Assembly: GCA_963751425.1 (NCBI GenBank) | Contig: CAVVUF010000002.1 | Location: forward strand, 1,984,001 to 2,048,000 | Origin: CAVVUF01 sp963751425 | Lineage (GTDB): Bacteria > Chloroflexota > Anaerolineae > Anaerolineales > UBA4823 | Reading direction: 5' to 3' | Length of the DNA stretch: 64,000 nt | Shown: positions 10,261-20,168 of the stretch, in pieces | Layout: each line of letters opens with the position of its first letter | How positions within the stretch are numbered: position 1 is the first letter of the stretch | Program-made: the position numbers and the translations under genes | Notes under the pieces: model-generated | Told to the model about the DNA's origin: nothing | The model's database searches: none | The model's input: the letters and a program-made list of their open reading frames with translations, nothing else

Positions 10261-11785
10261 GTGCCAAAAGTTCAAAAACTACGAATATTCTTATCCAGCG
10301 ATACAGGCCTCCTGATCTTGTTAGGTCTGGCAAGTCTCCTGATTCACATCCTATTGAATGGGCGGTATGGCTTTCATCGTGATGAGCTGAATACGCTTGT
10401 AAATGCCCGTCACCTGGCATGGGGCTATGTAGAATACCCTCCTTTCACACCTTTCCTGATGCGGCTTGCTTACAGTTTATTTGGACCTTCTCCAATGGGA
10501 TTGCGCCTCATCTCCTCGGCAGCGATGAGCGTGGCGCTGGTACTGGCTGGGTTAATGGCGCGTGACCTGGGCGGTGGGCGAAATGCTCAGATCCTGGCGG
10601 CTTTATCGACCGCTATTGCGCCGTATGTACTGCTTTATGGTGGAATTGGAATGTACGAAACCTACGATTATTTTTGGTGGGTGGTGGTCACTTATCTGAT
10701 CGTCCACCTTCTAAAAACAGACGACCCACGTTGGTGGCTGGGGATCGGTGCGGCGATCGGATTGGGAATGATGAGTAAGTACTCGATGGTATTCCTGGTG
10801 ATTGGGATTCTCGTGGGAGTCGTGCTAACCAAAGCGCGCCGCTATTTGCTCAGTCCCTGGCTGTGGGTGGGAGTGGGAATCTCTTTGCTGATCTTTTTGC
10901 CGAACCTGATTTGGCAAGTACAGCACAATTTCATCTCCCTAGACTTTTTACAATCTATCCATGCGCGGGATATCAGGATTGGTCGCGGAGAGAGCTTTCT
11001 CAGCGAGCAGTTTTGGGCATGTACAAACCTGGTCACAGTGCCCATCTGGATGGCCGGCTATATTTTTTTTCCTCCTTGCACGATCTGCTAAAGCATTCCG
11101 AATGGTAGCTTGGATGGTCCTTATACCGTGCGGCATCTTCTATTATCTGCAAGGACGCAGTTATTACCTGACCGGTGTTTATCCGGTTCTGCTGGCTGCG
11201 GGATCAGTGGCCTGGGAAATGGGGCTAAAACGCCTTCCGCAAACCATCAAGCATGTGCTAGCCGGGGTTACTTATGGGTTGGTCATCTTAAGCGGGGCGG
11301 GCTTTTCTCTGATTGCTCTGCCAATTGCACCGGTGGGTTCAGACATGTTTGTAAAAGTGAGTGGAATCAATACGGAATTTCGGGAACAGGTGGGCTGGCC
11401 TGAGCTGGTGGAATCAATCGCCACGATCTATACCAAGCTACCGCAAGAAGAAAAAGCAGTGACAGGCATCCTGGCTGGAAATTATGGCGAAGCAGGTGCG
11501 GTGGATCTTTATGGCCCAGAGTATGGGCTGCCGGAGGTGATCAGCGGGGTTAATTCCTTCTGGCTGCGCGGCTATGGTGACCCGCCTCCGCAAACCTTGA
11601 TTGTGCTGGGAATCGATGATACAAGGATCTACAGCTTCTTTAAGGAATGCGGGATCGAAGGCAGGATTTCGAACCTATATAATATTCCAAATGAAGAGTA
11701 CCTGCATCATTCCAGCATCTATGTCTGCCGAGGGTTGCGCAAACCCTGGGCAGAGATTTGGAAATTCTTTCAGGATTATGGATGA
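10261..11785 (+). CDS. GT39/ArnT-like membrane glycosyltransferase, one frameshift
   Basis: The multi-spanning protein begins with a GTG codon preceded by AAGGAG (10247-10252). Early motifs GFHRDELNTLVNARHLAWGY and VEYPPFTPFL are typical of the dolichyl-phosphate-mannose transferase family (PMT_2/GT39), with the D-E pair as catalytic candidate. The frame breaks in an eight-T run (about 11053-11060); adding or removing a T joins YIFF to LLARSAKAFRMV, and the C-terminal half continues to 11785. This is a likely homopolymer indel. The enzyme probably transfers a sugar from a lipid carrier at the outer membrane leaflet; acceptor unknown. Confidence 0.78.
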
Positions 11786-11967
11786 CCCATTCATCATCGA
11801 TATGGAGAGTCCCGGAAAAAAACCGAGAAGGAGCTAAGGAAAATCTTTTATCACGGAGACAGACCGAATGAAATAAGAGAAAAGCTTTATATGACCAATT
11901 TAAATCTGTTTTTAGGATTCCCTACATTTTCCGTGTCTAAAATTTGATTTTCTAAGGAGTATTTAAT

Positions 11968-12873
11968 ATGGAAGAAGTGGCACTGGCTTATGAAAAACTG
12001 ATCGGAAGCTTTGTAGCCTGGGCTGAAAAAGAAACCGCCATCACATCGGCAGTGGTGATCGGTTCGCGGGCACGCACAGATCACCCGGCAGATGAGTGGG
12101 CCGACCTGGATTTGATTGTGGTGACACGTGACCCAGCGCGACTGCTGGCGCACCCCGATTGGCTGGAGGAAATTGGCAAACCCGTCTTGACCTTCATCGA
12201 AGACACATCCAATGGAGGTGAAAAGGAGCGCCGGGTGCTGTTTGATAATGGGTTGGATGTGGATTTTTCAGTCATTCCCTATGACAAAATCGAGATGATG
12301 CTCCAACCAGAGGTATTCGCACAGGTGGTAGAGGAGATGAGCAATGTATTCGGACGCGGAGTCCGGGTTCTGCTGGATAAAGAAGGGCAGGTAGATCGTC
12401 TAGGAGAGCTTTCGATACGCTACCGGGCACCAACTCCTAGGCTGCCTTCCGAAGGAGAATTCTTGCAGGTGGTGCAGGACTTCTGGTATCACACTGTCTG
12501 GACAGCGCGGCACCTGCGGCGCGGTGAGCTGTGGTGGGGTGGGAGTGGGCTGAACGGTCGGTTGAGGGACCGGCTCTTCAACATGATGGAATGGCAGGCG
12601 CGTGCCACAAAAGGACTGGACCATGACACCTGGTTCCGCGGGCGCTTCCTGGAAGAATGGGCTGATCCGCGTGCGGTGCAGGCGCTCGGGAGTGTCCTTG
12701 CGCGTTATGGTGCGGAAGACACCTGGCGTGGTCTCCTGGCATGCATGGAGCTCTTCCGCTGGCTGGCAATCGAGACAGCACAGCACTGGGGATTTGCTTA
12801 CCCAGTGGAGGGAGATAGGTTTGCGTCGAAGCTAACCAAAGGCCTGTATGATGGATGGGCTAGAAATGGTTGA
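11968..12873 (+). CDS. Aminoglycoside 6-adenylyltransferase family protein (ANT(6)-like)
   Basis: The 301-residue protein matches the streptomycin adenylyltransferase family in length and motifs: VVIGSRARTDHPADEWADLD carries the G-S-R and D-x-D nucleotidyltransferase signature, and GLDVDFSVIPYD carries the third acidic strand. The family moves AMP from ATP to the 6-hydroxyl of streptomycin in known resistance enzymes, but many environmental members are uncharacterised. AAGGAG lies 9 bases before ATG. It stands alone, with the neighbouring lipoprotein gene converging on it 9 bases downstream. Confidence 0.8.
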   Translation: MEEVALAYEKLIGSFVAWAEKETAITSAVVIGSRARTDHPADEWADLDLIVVTRDPARLLAHPDWLEEIGKPVLTFIEDTSNGGEKERRVLFDNGLDVDFSVIPYDKIEMMLQPEVFAQVVEEMSNVFGRGVRVLLDKEGQVDRLGELSIRYRAPTPRLPSEGEFLQVVQDFWYHTVWTARHLRRGELWWGGSGLNGRLRDRLFNMMEWQARATKGLDHDTWFRGRFLEEWADPRAVQALGSVLARYGAEDTWRGLLACMELFRWLAIETAQHWGFAYPVEGDRFASKLTKGLYDGWARNG

Positions 12874-12882
12874 CCAATATTT

Positions 12883-13408
12883 TTATTGAAACGCCGCCAG
12901 CACCAGGCGGGCGATGGCTTTGGCACCTTCTTCGTTTGGCTCATCACCGAAGGCTACGACGAAAGCCAGGTTGTCATTGATTTTCACCCAAAGCTGGCGG
13001 GCATCTGCGCCGTTATTGAAATAGGCTGATGAGCCGAGCCCGCTGACCGCGGTATTTTTTGATAATGGCTGTTCATCATAAACAGAGCCGGGCGTGAGAG
13101 CCACATAGCCGAAGGTTGCGTTGCCGTTAAAATCTTTGCCCCCATCATAGTAGCAGCCATTCGTACCAGGTGTATCGTAATACAAAAAAGAACTCAGGTG
13201 GGTTGGCAAGCTTGCGCCCCATAATAGCTTCGATATCCTCAATAGGGATGGCACTGCATAAATCAACCAAGCTCAGGTTATTGGTGATGGTGAGGGGGGA
13301 GAGGGTGGCGGGAAGCTCGACAGGCTCGCTCGTGGGCGCACAAGAGGAGATGAGGACAACTAGCAGAATGATGGGGAAGATTGATTTTAAGGTTAATTTT
13401 TTTGTCAT
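12883..13408 (-). CDS. DUF3558-like secreted lipoprotein, one frameshift
   Basis: The N-terminus is a lipoprotein signal peptide with lipobox ISSC (residues ~20-23). The rest reads LVDLCSAIPIEDIEAIMG, then CYYDGGKDFNGNATFGYV and a C-terminal VKINDNLAFVVAFGD, a pattern like DUF3558 lipoproteins. The frame breaks in an A6 run (13184-13189); changing it by one base joins NPPEFF to LYYDTPGTNGCYY. The start is supported by AAGGAG 7 bases ahead. It follows the GNAT gene by 19 bases on the same strand. Confidence 0.65.
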
Positions 13409-13427
13409 AGCAAACTCCTTCTGGATG

Positions 13428-13910
13428 TTAGAGAGCCAGCTCCATGAAGATCGAGCGCTTCAGGTTCTCGGGAGGCACTTCGTAATACGGTTGTATCCGT
13501 TTGAATCCCAAAGAAAGGTATAAGTTTTGAGCAGCTGCCAGGGAGACCTCTGTGTCCAGGCGCATGAGGAGGTAGTCTTTGATTTTGGCTTCGATAATCA
13601 AGCGTTCGCATAAGGCCCTTCCTAACCCCATTCCTCGAAATTTAGGCCTTACATACATACGCTTCATCTCGCAAATATTTTCTCCTAGTGGGCGCAAGGC
13701 GATGCATCCTGCCGCTTCCGCGCCGCGCTCTGCGATCAGCAAGCAGCCGGCTGGTGGAGAAAAGGCTCCCGGCAGCGAGCTCAGCTCCCCTTCGATGCTC
13801 TGGTAGCTCATGTCGAACTTAAGCTCCCGGTCGATCCAGGCGAAGTATTCTAAGAAGAGAGTTTTGATAACATCTAGCTGTTTGGTCGAGGTAACCTGCA
13901 AGATCTCCAT
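13428..13910 (-). CDS. GNAT family N-acetyltransferase
   Basis: About 160 residues with the acetyl-CoA binding motif A, MYVRPKFRGMGLGRAL, and the closing AAQNLYLSLGFKRIQPYY. Similar proteins acetylate small amines or amino acids. The open frame begins at 13943, but homology to the family begins at MEILQVTSTKQ, so I place the start at 13910; neither start has a clear ribosome site. Likely in one transcript with the lipoprotein gene. Confidence 0.75.
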   Translation of the reverse strand: MEILQVTSTKQLDVIKTLFLEYFAWIDRELKFDMSYQSIEGELSSLPGAFSPPAGCLLIAERGAEAAGCIALRPLGENICEMKRMYVRPKFRGMGLGRALCERLIIEAKIKDYLLMRLDTEVSLAAAQNLYLSLGFKRIQPYYEVPPENLKRSIFMELAL

Positions 13911-14046
13911 AAACTTACTTTGGATCAAAAAGATTAGAAGCATTAAGCGTATAAAATTGCAGGTTATTTTACTCTGATTTGTTCGGATTGCAAGTCTTGA
14001 CCAAGGGAATGTACCTGATCTTTTTGATTAATTTTAATTTGCAACT

Positions 14047-14074
14047 TTGAGACATTTCAGGTATGATTTAAAAT
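14047..14074 (+). promoter_or_regulatory. Candidate promoter TTGAGA-16-TAAAAT
   Basis: TTGAGA (14047-14052) and TAAAAT (14069-14074) are separated by 16 bases in an AT-rich stretch about 140 bases upstream of the deacetylase-like gene. A further TATAAT lies at 14076-14081. The 13911-14215 interval holds no other feature I can support. Confidence 0.45.
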
Positions 14075-14215
14075 ATATAATCTGTGGGACAAACCAAAGC
14101 AGGTGGGAGGGAGTGTAAAACCTTTCCTCACGCAATTTTAGCCCAATATTTTCATTCATTTAGCAGCAATTATTTCATGTTCGCGGGGACTTTTATTCAA
14201 TCAAGGAGTTTTTAT

Positions 14216-16450
14216 ATGCATAAATATTTTAAGTCAAGGCAGTGGGTGCTTCCCATTATTTTAATCGTGTGCCTCCTGTCGACGTTGCCAGGTATCATCA
14301 CGCGGGCGGAACCCGTACCGGATCCCATCCTGCTGGTGGTCAATGATGCTGATACTGCCAATAACTTTGACCGCTACCTAGGAGAAATCCTGCGAGCTGA
14401 AGGCCTGAATGCTTTCACCGTTGTTAACCTCGGTGGCTTGACGCAAGCAGAGCTGTCTCAGCATACACTGACCATTTTAGCAGAGACAACACTGACAGAT
14501 GCGCAAGCCAGTCTCCTGAACAGCTATGTGTCGGGAGGAGGCAAGCTGCTCGCCATGCGACCTGATGCCAAAATTGCTGGCCTGTTTAGTTTGAATGCTT
14601 CGGCTGGCAGCCTGTCCAATGGATATTTGAAGCTCAACCAGGCAGCTCCCTGGAATGGCTCCTTACCAGGCGCGGGCCTCACAACTTCTGCTTTGCAGAT
14701 CCATGGCACAGCCAACCGATATTCACTGTCGGGCGGGGCGGTGACGCTGGCAGAGCTGTATACGGACCGCACTAACCCTGCGGGTTATCCTGCGGTCGTT
14801 GGCTCGGCCGATGGTAAAGCAGCTGCCTTCCTCTACGACCTGGCGCGCAATGTTGTCTACACTCGCCAAGGTAACCCCGCCAATGGTGGTGTAGATGTTG
14901 ACGGTGATAAAATATTACGCACCATCGATCTGTTCCAAACCGCTGGGGGCGGCACTCCCTGGGTTGACCGGGAGCTCATCCCCACGCCCCAGGCAGATGA
15001 ACAGCAGCGCTTCTTTGCCCGCCTGGTGCGCCTGATGGTGAGCAGCGCCAAGCCACTGCCTCAGCTGTGGTACTTCCCCGGCACAGCCAAGACCATGCTG
15101 ATCCTGACCGCCGATGCACATGCCGATGTGACTGGGAACTATCAGGCAGAGATCACCGCCCTGGAGCCCTACGGCGCCAAAATGACCTTCTATCTCTCGA
15201 TTGCCAGCGAACCGACCAATAATTCCGTGCAGACCTGGCGAGCCCAGGGGCACGAGTTTGGCATCCATCCATATGCCAACAGACCCGATCCATATCCTCC
15301 TTACAACATCACCAATCTCACGCAAGGATACGAGGTCTACGACACTTGGTGGCCGACCATCTATTCCAGCCCCAAGTCGCGCACGGTGCGCAACCACCAG
15401 ATCGCCTGGCTGGGATGGACGGACGCTGCCGACTTGCAGGTAGCACACGGCATCGCACTGGACACGGACTTTTATCATTGGGGGCCGTGGCTGCAGAAGG
15501 GGGATGGGAGCTGGCCTCACGGATACATCACTGGAAGCGGGCAGCCGATGAAATTCATCCAGGCGAGTGGCACCATTATCAATGACTATCAGTTATTGAC
15601 AGAAATCGTGGATGAGCAGATGGTGTTCGGCGCAGGGGAGGGTTATGAGCAGCTTACCTATTCGCAGGCGCTGGATGTGACTAAAAGCCTGATCGATGCC
15701 AGCCAGGCGGGGGATTATGCGGCCTTGGCAGCCCAATTCCATGTCGGTTATTTCAGTACCACGCAGCCTTGGTTGCTCGGAACCATGGAATATGCGACCA
15801 GCCTGGGGATCCCCAAGTGGAATGCGGATACGTTCTTGACCTACACCGAAGTCCGCCACGATGCTAACTATACGGATATCGCCTGGAATGACCCCACAAG
15901 CAATCTAACCTTCAACCTGGTATCCGCTCCGAGCTGCCCGTCGAATCTGACTACCTTGCTTCCTAAGATTTATAACGGCAGAGACTTGGCCTCAGTCAAT
16001 GTGGATGGCAGCCCGGTGAATTTCACCATCCAGCCGGTCAATGGGGTCGATATGGCGTTTATCAGCACGAGCGCAGGGACACACACTTTCAGCGCAATTT
16101 ACCAGGGATCAATCTCCACCCGAACGCCTACACAGACAGCTACTGCTACGAGAACTGCGACACTGACCCGTACAGCTACAGCTACGAGGACGATAACGAG
16201 TACCCCGACCCAGACTGGGACTGCCACAAAGACCCCAACGAGCACTGCAACGAGGACAGCTACATTAACCCGCACCATCACAACCACGCCAACAGGGACA
16301 CGAACAAGCACGCCGACGCCTACCCGCACGCAAACCGCGACCGTTACGACAACCTACACGGTCACCCCGACCAGGACCCAGACAAGCACGCCAACCAGAA
16401 CCCCGCTGGTTCTTGACAAGAAGGTGTACCTGCCGTTTTTGCGGAAGTGA
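14216..16450 (+). CDS. Secreted polysaccharide deacetylase-like protein with Thr/Pro-rich tail
   Basis: The start at 14216 is set by AAGGAG (about 14202-14207) and a signal peptide (HKYFKSRQWVLPIILIVCLL); the frame is open further upstream, from 14084. The first ~200 residues form a class-I-glutamine-amidotransferase-like domain (SGGGKLLAMRP). The middle resembles NodB-type deacetylases: LTADAHADVTG in the position of the TFDD motif and GHEFGIHPY as the His-rich metal motif. The tail is ~100 residues of Thr/Pro/Ala repeats and ends VYLPFLRK, as in the first gene. It likely acts outside the cell on a polysaccharide. Confidence 0.75.
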   Translation: MHKYFKSRQWVLPIILIVCLLSTLPGIITRAEPVPDPILLVVNDADTANNFDRYLGEILRAEGLNAFTVVNLGGLTQAELSQHTLTILAETTLTDAQASLLNSYVSGGGKLLAMRPDAKIAGLFSLNASAGSLSNGYLKLNQAAPWNGSLPGAGLTTSALQIHGTANRYSLSGGAVTLAELYTDRTNPAGYPAVVGSADGKAAAFLYDLARNVVYTRQGNPANGGVDVDGDKILRTIDLFQTAGGGTPWVDRELIPTPQADEQQRFFARLVRLMVSSAKPLPQLWYFPGTAKTMLILTADAHADVTGNYQAEITALEPYGAKMTFYLSIASEPTNNSVQTWRAQGHEFGIHPYANRPDPYPPYNITNLTQGYEVYDTWWPTIYSSPKSRTVRNHQIAWLGWTDAADLQVAHGIALDTDFYHWGPWLQKGDGSWPHGYITGSGQPMKFIQASGTIINDYQLLTEIVDEQMVFGAGEGYEQLTYSQALDVTKSLIDASQAGDYAALAAQFHVGYFSTTQPWLLGTMEYATSLGIPKWNADTFLTYTEVRHDANYTDIAWNDPTSNLTFNLVSAPSCPSNLTTLLPKIYNGRDLASVNVDGSPVNFTIQPVNGVDMAFISTSAGTHTFSAIYQGSISTRTPTQTATATRTATLTRTATATRTITSTPTQTGTATKTPTSTATRTATLTRTITTTPTGTRTSTPTPTRTQTATVTTTYTVTPTRTQTSTPTRTPLVLDKKVYLPFLRK

Positions 16451-16455
16451 CAGAG

Positions 16456-16519
16456 AAACCTGACTGGCTTTAGGGAATTCTGGTGGATTGAAATTAATTT
16501 TCAAAGACCAGTCAGGTTT
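16456..16519. terminator. Long inverted repeat between convergent genes
   Basis: AAACCTGACTGG (16456-16467) and CCAGTCAGGTTT (16508-16519) are perfect 12-bp arms with a 40-base loop. They lie between the ends of two convergent genes, fitting a bidirectional terminator. A related pair of arms occurs at 41399-41454. Confidence 0.55.
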
Positions 16520-16522
16520 TGG

Positions 16523-18643
16523 TTAATTTAACTCGAACATCATCTCCAGCATTTCGGGGGCTCCCAGAGCTAGTCCGCGCTTTGATGGTGAACAGCCGCC
16601 GATGGTGAGCTTGAACTGCCCGGGCTCCAGGGCGAGCTCGCCGGCTTCATCGACCAGCATGAGGGACTCGGGGGAGATCTCGAAGGAGACGACCTGGCTC
16701 TCACCGGGGAACAGGGCCACACGGCGGAAAGCAATCAGGCTTTGCAGCGGGACCGGAAGGGAAGCTTGCAGATCACTGACATAAACCTGGACGATCTCCT
16801 CGGAAGCAACCTCTCCAACGTTGGTTAGTTTGAAGGAGAAAGTGAGCGGCTGGCCTTTTTGGGCCTGGATGGTGGCTTTCAGGTCGCTGTAGGTGAACTG
16901 CGTATAGCTAAGCCCGAAGCCGAAGGGGTAGAGCGGTTCATCGGTCATGTAGCGGTAGGTTCGTCCAACCATCGAATAATCTTCGAAGGGAGGCAGCTGG
17001 GCCATCGATTTGGGGAAGGTGAGCGGCAGCTTTCCAGACGGGACAGCATTTCCGAAGAGCACATCTGCCACGGCTCGGCCGCCTTCTTGACCTGGGTACC
17101 AGACGAAGACGATGGCTTCTACGAGGTCTTCGACCTCGCCGAGGGCGATGGGGCTTCCGCCGGAGAGTACCAGGATAATCTTGGCTCCAACCTCGTTAAG
17201 CTTCCGAATATAGTCCACCTGGGTCTGGGGCAGGGCGATGTCACGCCGGTCGCCATTTTCAGCGGCGAGGATCGCTTCTCCCTCTTCACCTTCCATCCAA
17301 CGGTTGATGCCCATGCAAGCGATGGTGAGATCTGAAGCACCGGCGGTGTAGATGGACCAGTCGAGTGGAGACTTGTTGGGATGCACGAGCTGGGAGCCGG
17401 TATGGTATTCCAATTTAATACCCTCGGGGAGTGTACCGATAATGCCTTCGAGCAGCGTGGTCATGTGGTCAGCGAGGCCGAAGTAGTTGCCCAGCAGAGA
17501 GTCGACGCTGGCGGCGTTAGGCCCGACCAGCTCGATGGTTTTTGTGGATGCCTTGATGGGCAGGATATTATTCCTGTTCTTGAGCAGAACGATGGATTTT
17601 AGGGCAGCTTCATAAGCCAGATCCTTGTGCGCCTGGCAACCTACCACGCTCATGGGGATGGATGCATAGGGGACCTGTTCAGGAGGATCGAACATGCCGA
17701 GCTTGAAGCGGGTGGTGAGGGTGCGGGCAAGCGAGCGGTCAATATCGGCCTCGGTTACCAAGCCTTGTTCAACAGCTTCGTCAAGGTGCGCGTAGGTGCA
17801 GATGCAGGCGTTGTCGCAGCCCATCTTGAGCGCCAGGGCTGCGGACTCGGTTGGGGTGGTAGTGACTTTGTGATGTTCGTGGAAGTCGTTCAAGGCGCCG
17901 CAGTCAGAGACGACATGTCCCTTGAAACCCCATTGGCCGCGCAAGATGTCGACTAGTAAAAGTTGGGAGCCACAAGCGGGTTCGTCGTTGACTCGGTTAT
18001 AGGCACCCATTACAGCTTCGACTTTCGCTTCCTGAACGAGCTTGCGGAAGGCGGGCAGGTAGGTGGTAAACATCTCACGGCGGGAAACGTGCACGTTGAA
18101 GGTATGGCGGTCTTTTTCAGGACCGGAGTGGACAGCGTAGTGCTTGGCGCAGGCAGCGGCTTTCAGGTACCTGGGATGGTTGCCTTGCAGACCTCTAACA
18201 AAGGCGGAGCCGAGCTCGCCGGTCAAGTAAGGATCTTCGCCCCAAGTCTCTTGGCCGCGGCCCCAGCGAGGATCGCGGAAGATGTTGACATTTGGAGACC
18301 AGAAAGTGAGGCCTTGATAAATCAGGTTGCCGCCGTTACGGCGCAGCGCTTCGTGGTATTTGGCGCGGCCTTCGTCGCCGACGGCAGAGCCAAGGCGTTG
18401 GATGAGGTCAGGGTCCCAGGCGGAAGCCATGCCGATCACCTGAGGAAAGACGGTGGCGCGGCCGTTGCGGGCAACACCATGCAGACCTTCGGACCAGTAA
18501 TCATAGGCAGGTATTCCCAAGCGAGGGATCGCTGCACAAGCATTGCACATCTGGCTGATTTTTTCGGAGAGGGTGAGGCGGGAGAGCAGGTCTGTGACGC
18601 GTTCGGAGATGGGGAGGGATGGATCGAGATAGGGGTGAGACAT
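16523..18643 (-). CDS. Glycoside hydrolase family 3 (beta-glucosidase/beta-xylosidase)
   Basis: A 706-residue GH3 enzyme. The N-terminal TIM barrel has SEGLHGVARNG and the substrate loop AKHYAVHSGPEKDRH, and the catalytic nucleophile Asp lies in HVVSDCGALNDF. The second alpha/beta domain holds LVLSGGSPIALGEV and the fibronectin-like C-terminus begins near YPFGFGLSYTQF. No signal peptide is seen, so it is probably cytoplasmic. The start at 18643 has AAAGGA a few bases upstream; the frame is open to 18739 but without homology. The SDC form resembles xylosidase-type GH3; substrate not certain. Confidence 0.9.
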   Translation of the reverse strand: MSHPYLDPSLPISERVTDLLSRLTLSEKISQMCNACAAIPRLGIPAYDYWSEGLHGVARNGRATVFPQVIGMASAWDPDLIQRLGSAVGDEGRAKYHEALRRNGGNLIYQGLTFWSPNVNIFRDPRWGRGQETWGEDPYLTGELGSAFVRGLQGNHPRYLKAAACAKHYAVHSGPEKDRHTFNVHVSRREMFTTYLPAFRKLVQEAKVEAVMGAYNRVNDEPACGSQLLLVDILRGQWGFKGHVVSDCGALNDFHEHHKVTTTPTESAALALKMGCDNACICTYAHLDEAVEQGLVTEADIDRSLARTLTTRFKLGMFDPPEQVPYASIPMSVVGCQAHKDLAYEAALKSIVLLKNRNNILPIKASTKTIELVGPNAASVDSLLGNYFGLADHMTTLLEGIIGTLPEGIKLEYHTGSQLVHPNKSPLDWSIYTAGASDLTIACMGINRWMEGEEGEAILAAENGDRRDIALPQTQVDYIRKLNEVGAKIILVLSGGSPIALGEVEDLVEAIVFVWYPGQEGGRAVADVLFGNAVPSGKLPLTFPKSMAQLPPFEDYSMVGRTYRYMTDEPLYPFGFGLSYTQFTYSDLKATIQAQKGQPLTFSFKLTNVGEVASEEIVQVYVSDLQASLPVPLQSLIAFRRVALFPGESQVVSFEISPESLMLVDEAGELALEPGQFKLTIGGCSPSKRGLALGAPEMLEMMFELN

Positions 18644-18766
18644 GGATACTTCCTTTGGAGGGAATTCAGGGAGCACGGCGAATTTTCTACCGTGCCCGTA
18701 CAACCATATATTGTACCAAAAGGATGAAGGAAAAACCAAACAACCTATGAAAGGAAATGTAAAGTG

Positions 18767-20167
18767 CTATACCCAGCCCAACCACCTCGCTACTGTTGCA
18801 GTTGTGAAGGTCACCAGGAAAGCTGTCCCCAGTGTGATAACCACACTCAGAGTTGCCCAACGCTTGCTGTTGGTTTCTTTGTAAATTGTCATGATCGTCG
18901 TGGCACAGGGGTTGTGCAGCAGGCTGAACAGCATCAGGTTAATCGCTGTCAGCATTGTCCAACCATGCTGGGTCACCAGCACGTTGTACAGCGTATCGTA
19001 AGAAGGCAGGTCCGTCATCATCCCCGTGCCCATGTAGACCATCATCATCGTTGGCACCACGATCTCGTTCGCCGGGATGGCGATGATATACGCCAGCAGG
19101 ATCACCCCGTCCAGCCCAAGCAGCAGACCGAAGGGGTTGAGAAATGCCGCTATGTAGTCTGCCAGGCTCGCCCCATTTACTGTGATGTTACCCAGGATCC
19201 AGATAATCCCTCCCGCTGGCGCCGCGGTCTGGATGGCCCGCCACAGCACAAAAAGAGTCCGATCGATGATGGATGTGTACAGGATACGTGAGACATTTGG
19301 CCTTCGGTAAGGCGGCAGCTCCAGCGTGAAAGCCGAGGCCTCTCCCTTAAGCACCGTCTTGGTTAGCAACCACGACATCAGCAGCGTGAACCCGACCCCT
19401 ATCAGTACCACGGCAACCACCGAGCCCGCGGCTACGAAGGATGCGAAGGCTGGCGGGAAAGCCGCCGCAACAAAAACAGTCCCGAGCATGATCAAGGTCG
19501 GGAAGCGCCCGTTGCAGGGCACGAAGTTGTTGGTCAGGATGGCGATCAACCGCTCCCTCGGCGAATCGATGATGCGGGTGGAGATTACCCCCGCGGCATT
19601 GCAGCCGAAACCCATGGCCATCGTCAGCGACTGTTTCCCGTGCGCCCCAGTCTTCTTATACATCCAGTCCAGGTTGAAGGCCACCCTAGGCAGGTAGCCC
19701 AGGTCTTCGAGGATGGTGAAGATGGGGAAGAAGATCGCCATGGGCGGCAGCATCACCGCGATCACCCACGCCAGCCCTCGGTACACGCCATGCCAGATGA
19801 AGCCTGTGATCCACCAGGGTATCCCCAGGGCGGTAAACAGCGCTGCCATCTGCTCTTCGACCCAGAACAGCGCCGTGGCGATCATTTGCGAGGGGATGTT
19901 CGCAACCACCACCGTCACCCAGATAATCACCATCAGTATGAGAAGCATGATCGGCAGCCCGAACACCGGTGAAGTTACCAGCCGGTCGATGCGCTGGTCC
20001 AGGTCATACTTTTTATCCGTGCCAGTCCTCACGGCGCGCTGGGCGACCCGCTCCGCCTCGTTGTAGAGTGACTTGACGACCTCATCGCGGAAGCCTACGC
20101 TCAAGCTACCGCGCAGGTTCTCAGCCTTGGCTAAAATGTCATTGGGGTTGATCGTATTTTCAACCAT
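18767..20167 (-). CDS. feoB: Ferrous iron transporter FeoB, membrane permease half
   Basis: A 466-residue membrane protein holding the FeoB gate (nucleoside-recognition) domains and C-terminal region without the G domain. It starts within the helical linker (DQRIDRLVTSPVFGLPIMLL). It keeps conserved FeoB features: PCNGRFPTLIMLGT, PYRRPNVSRIL, and the C-terminal HNPCATTIMTIYKET with conserved Cys. Its ATG lies one base after the TAG stop of the GTPase gene, in another frame, so translation is probably coupled. It would import Fe(II) across the inner membrane together with the upstream GTPase. Confidence 0.88.
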   Translation of the reverse strand: MVENTINPNDILAKAENLRGSLSVGFRDEVVKSLYNEAERVAQRAVRTGTDKKYDLDQRIDRLVTSPVFGLPIMLLILMVIIWVTVVVANIPSQMIATALFWVEEQMAALFTALGIPWWITGFIWHGVYRGLAWVIAVMLPPMAIFFPIFTILEDLGYLPRVAFNLDWMYKKTGAHGKQSLTMAMGFGCNAAGVISTRIIDSPRERLIAILTNNFVPCNGRFPTLIMLGTVFVAAAFPPAFASFVAAGSVVAVVLIGVGFTLLMSWLLTKTVLKGEASAFTLELPPYRRPNVSRILYTSIIDRTLFVLWRAIQTAAPAGGIIWILGNITVNGASLADYIAAFLNPFGLLLGLDGVILLAYIIAIPANEIVVPTMMMVYMGTGMMTDLPSYDTLYNVLVTQHGWTMLTAINLMLFSLLHNPCATTIMTIYKETNSKRWATLSVVITLGTAFLVTFTTATVARWLGWV

Positions 20168-20168
20168 G

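Noticed and set aside
16099..16329. Val-rich minus-strand ORF
   Set aside because: Simply the complement of the Thr/Pro-rich linker of the deacetylase-like protein.
17963..18727. 254-residue plus-strand ORF
   Set aside because: Antisense to the GH3 enzyme, which has all catalytic motifs.
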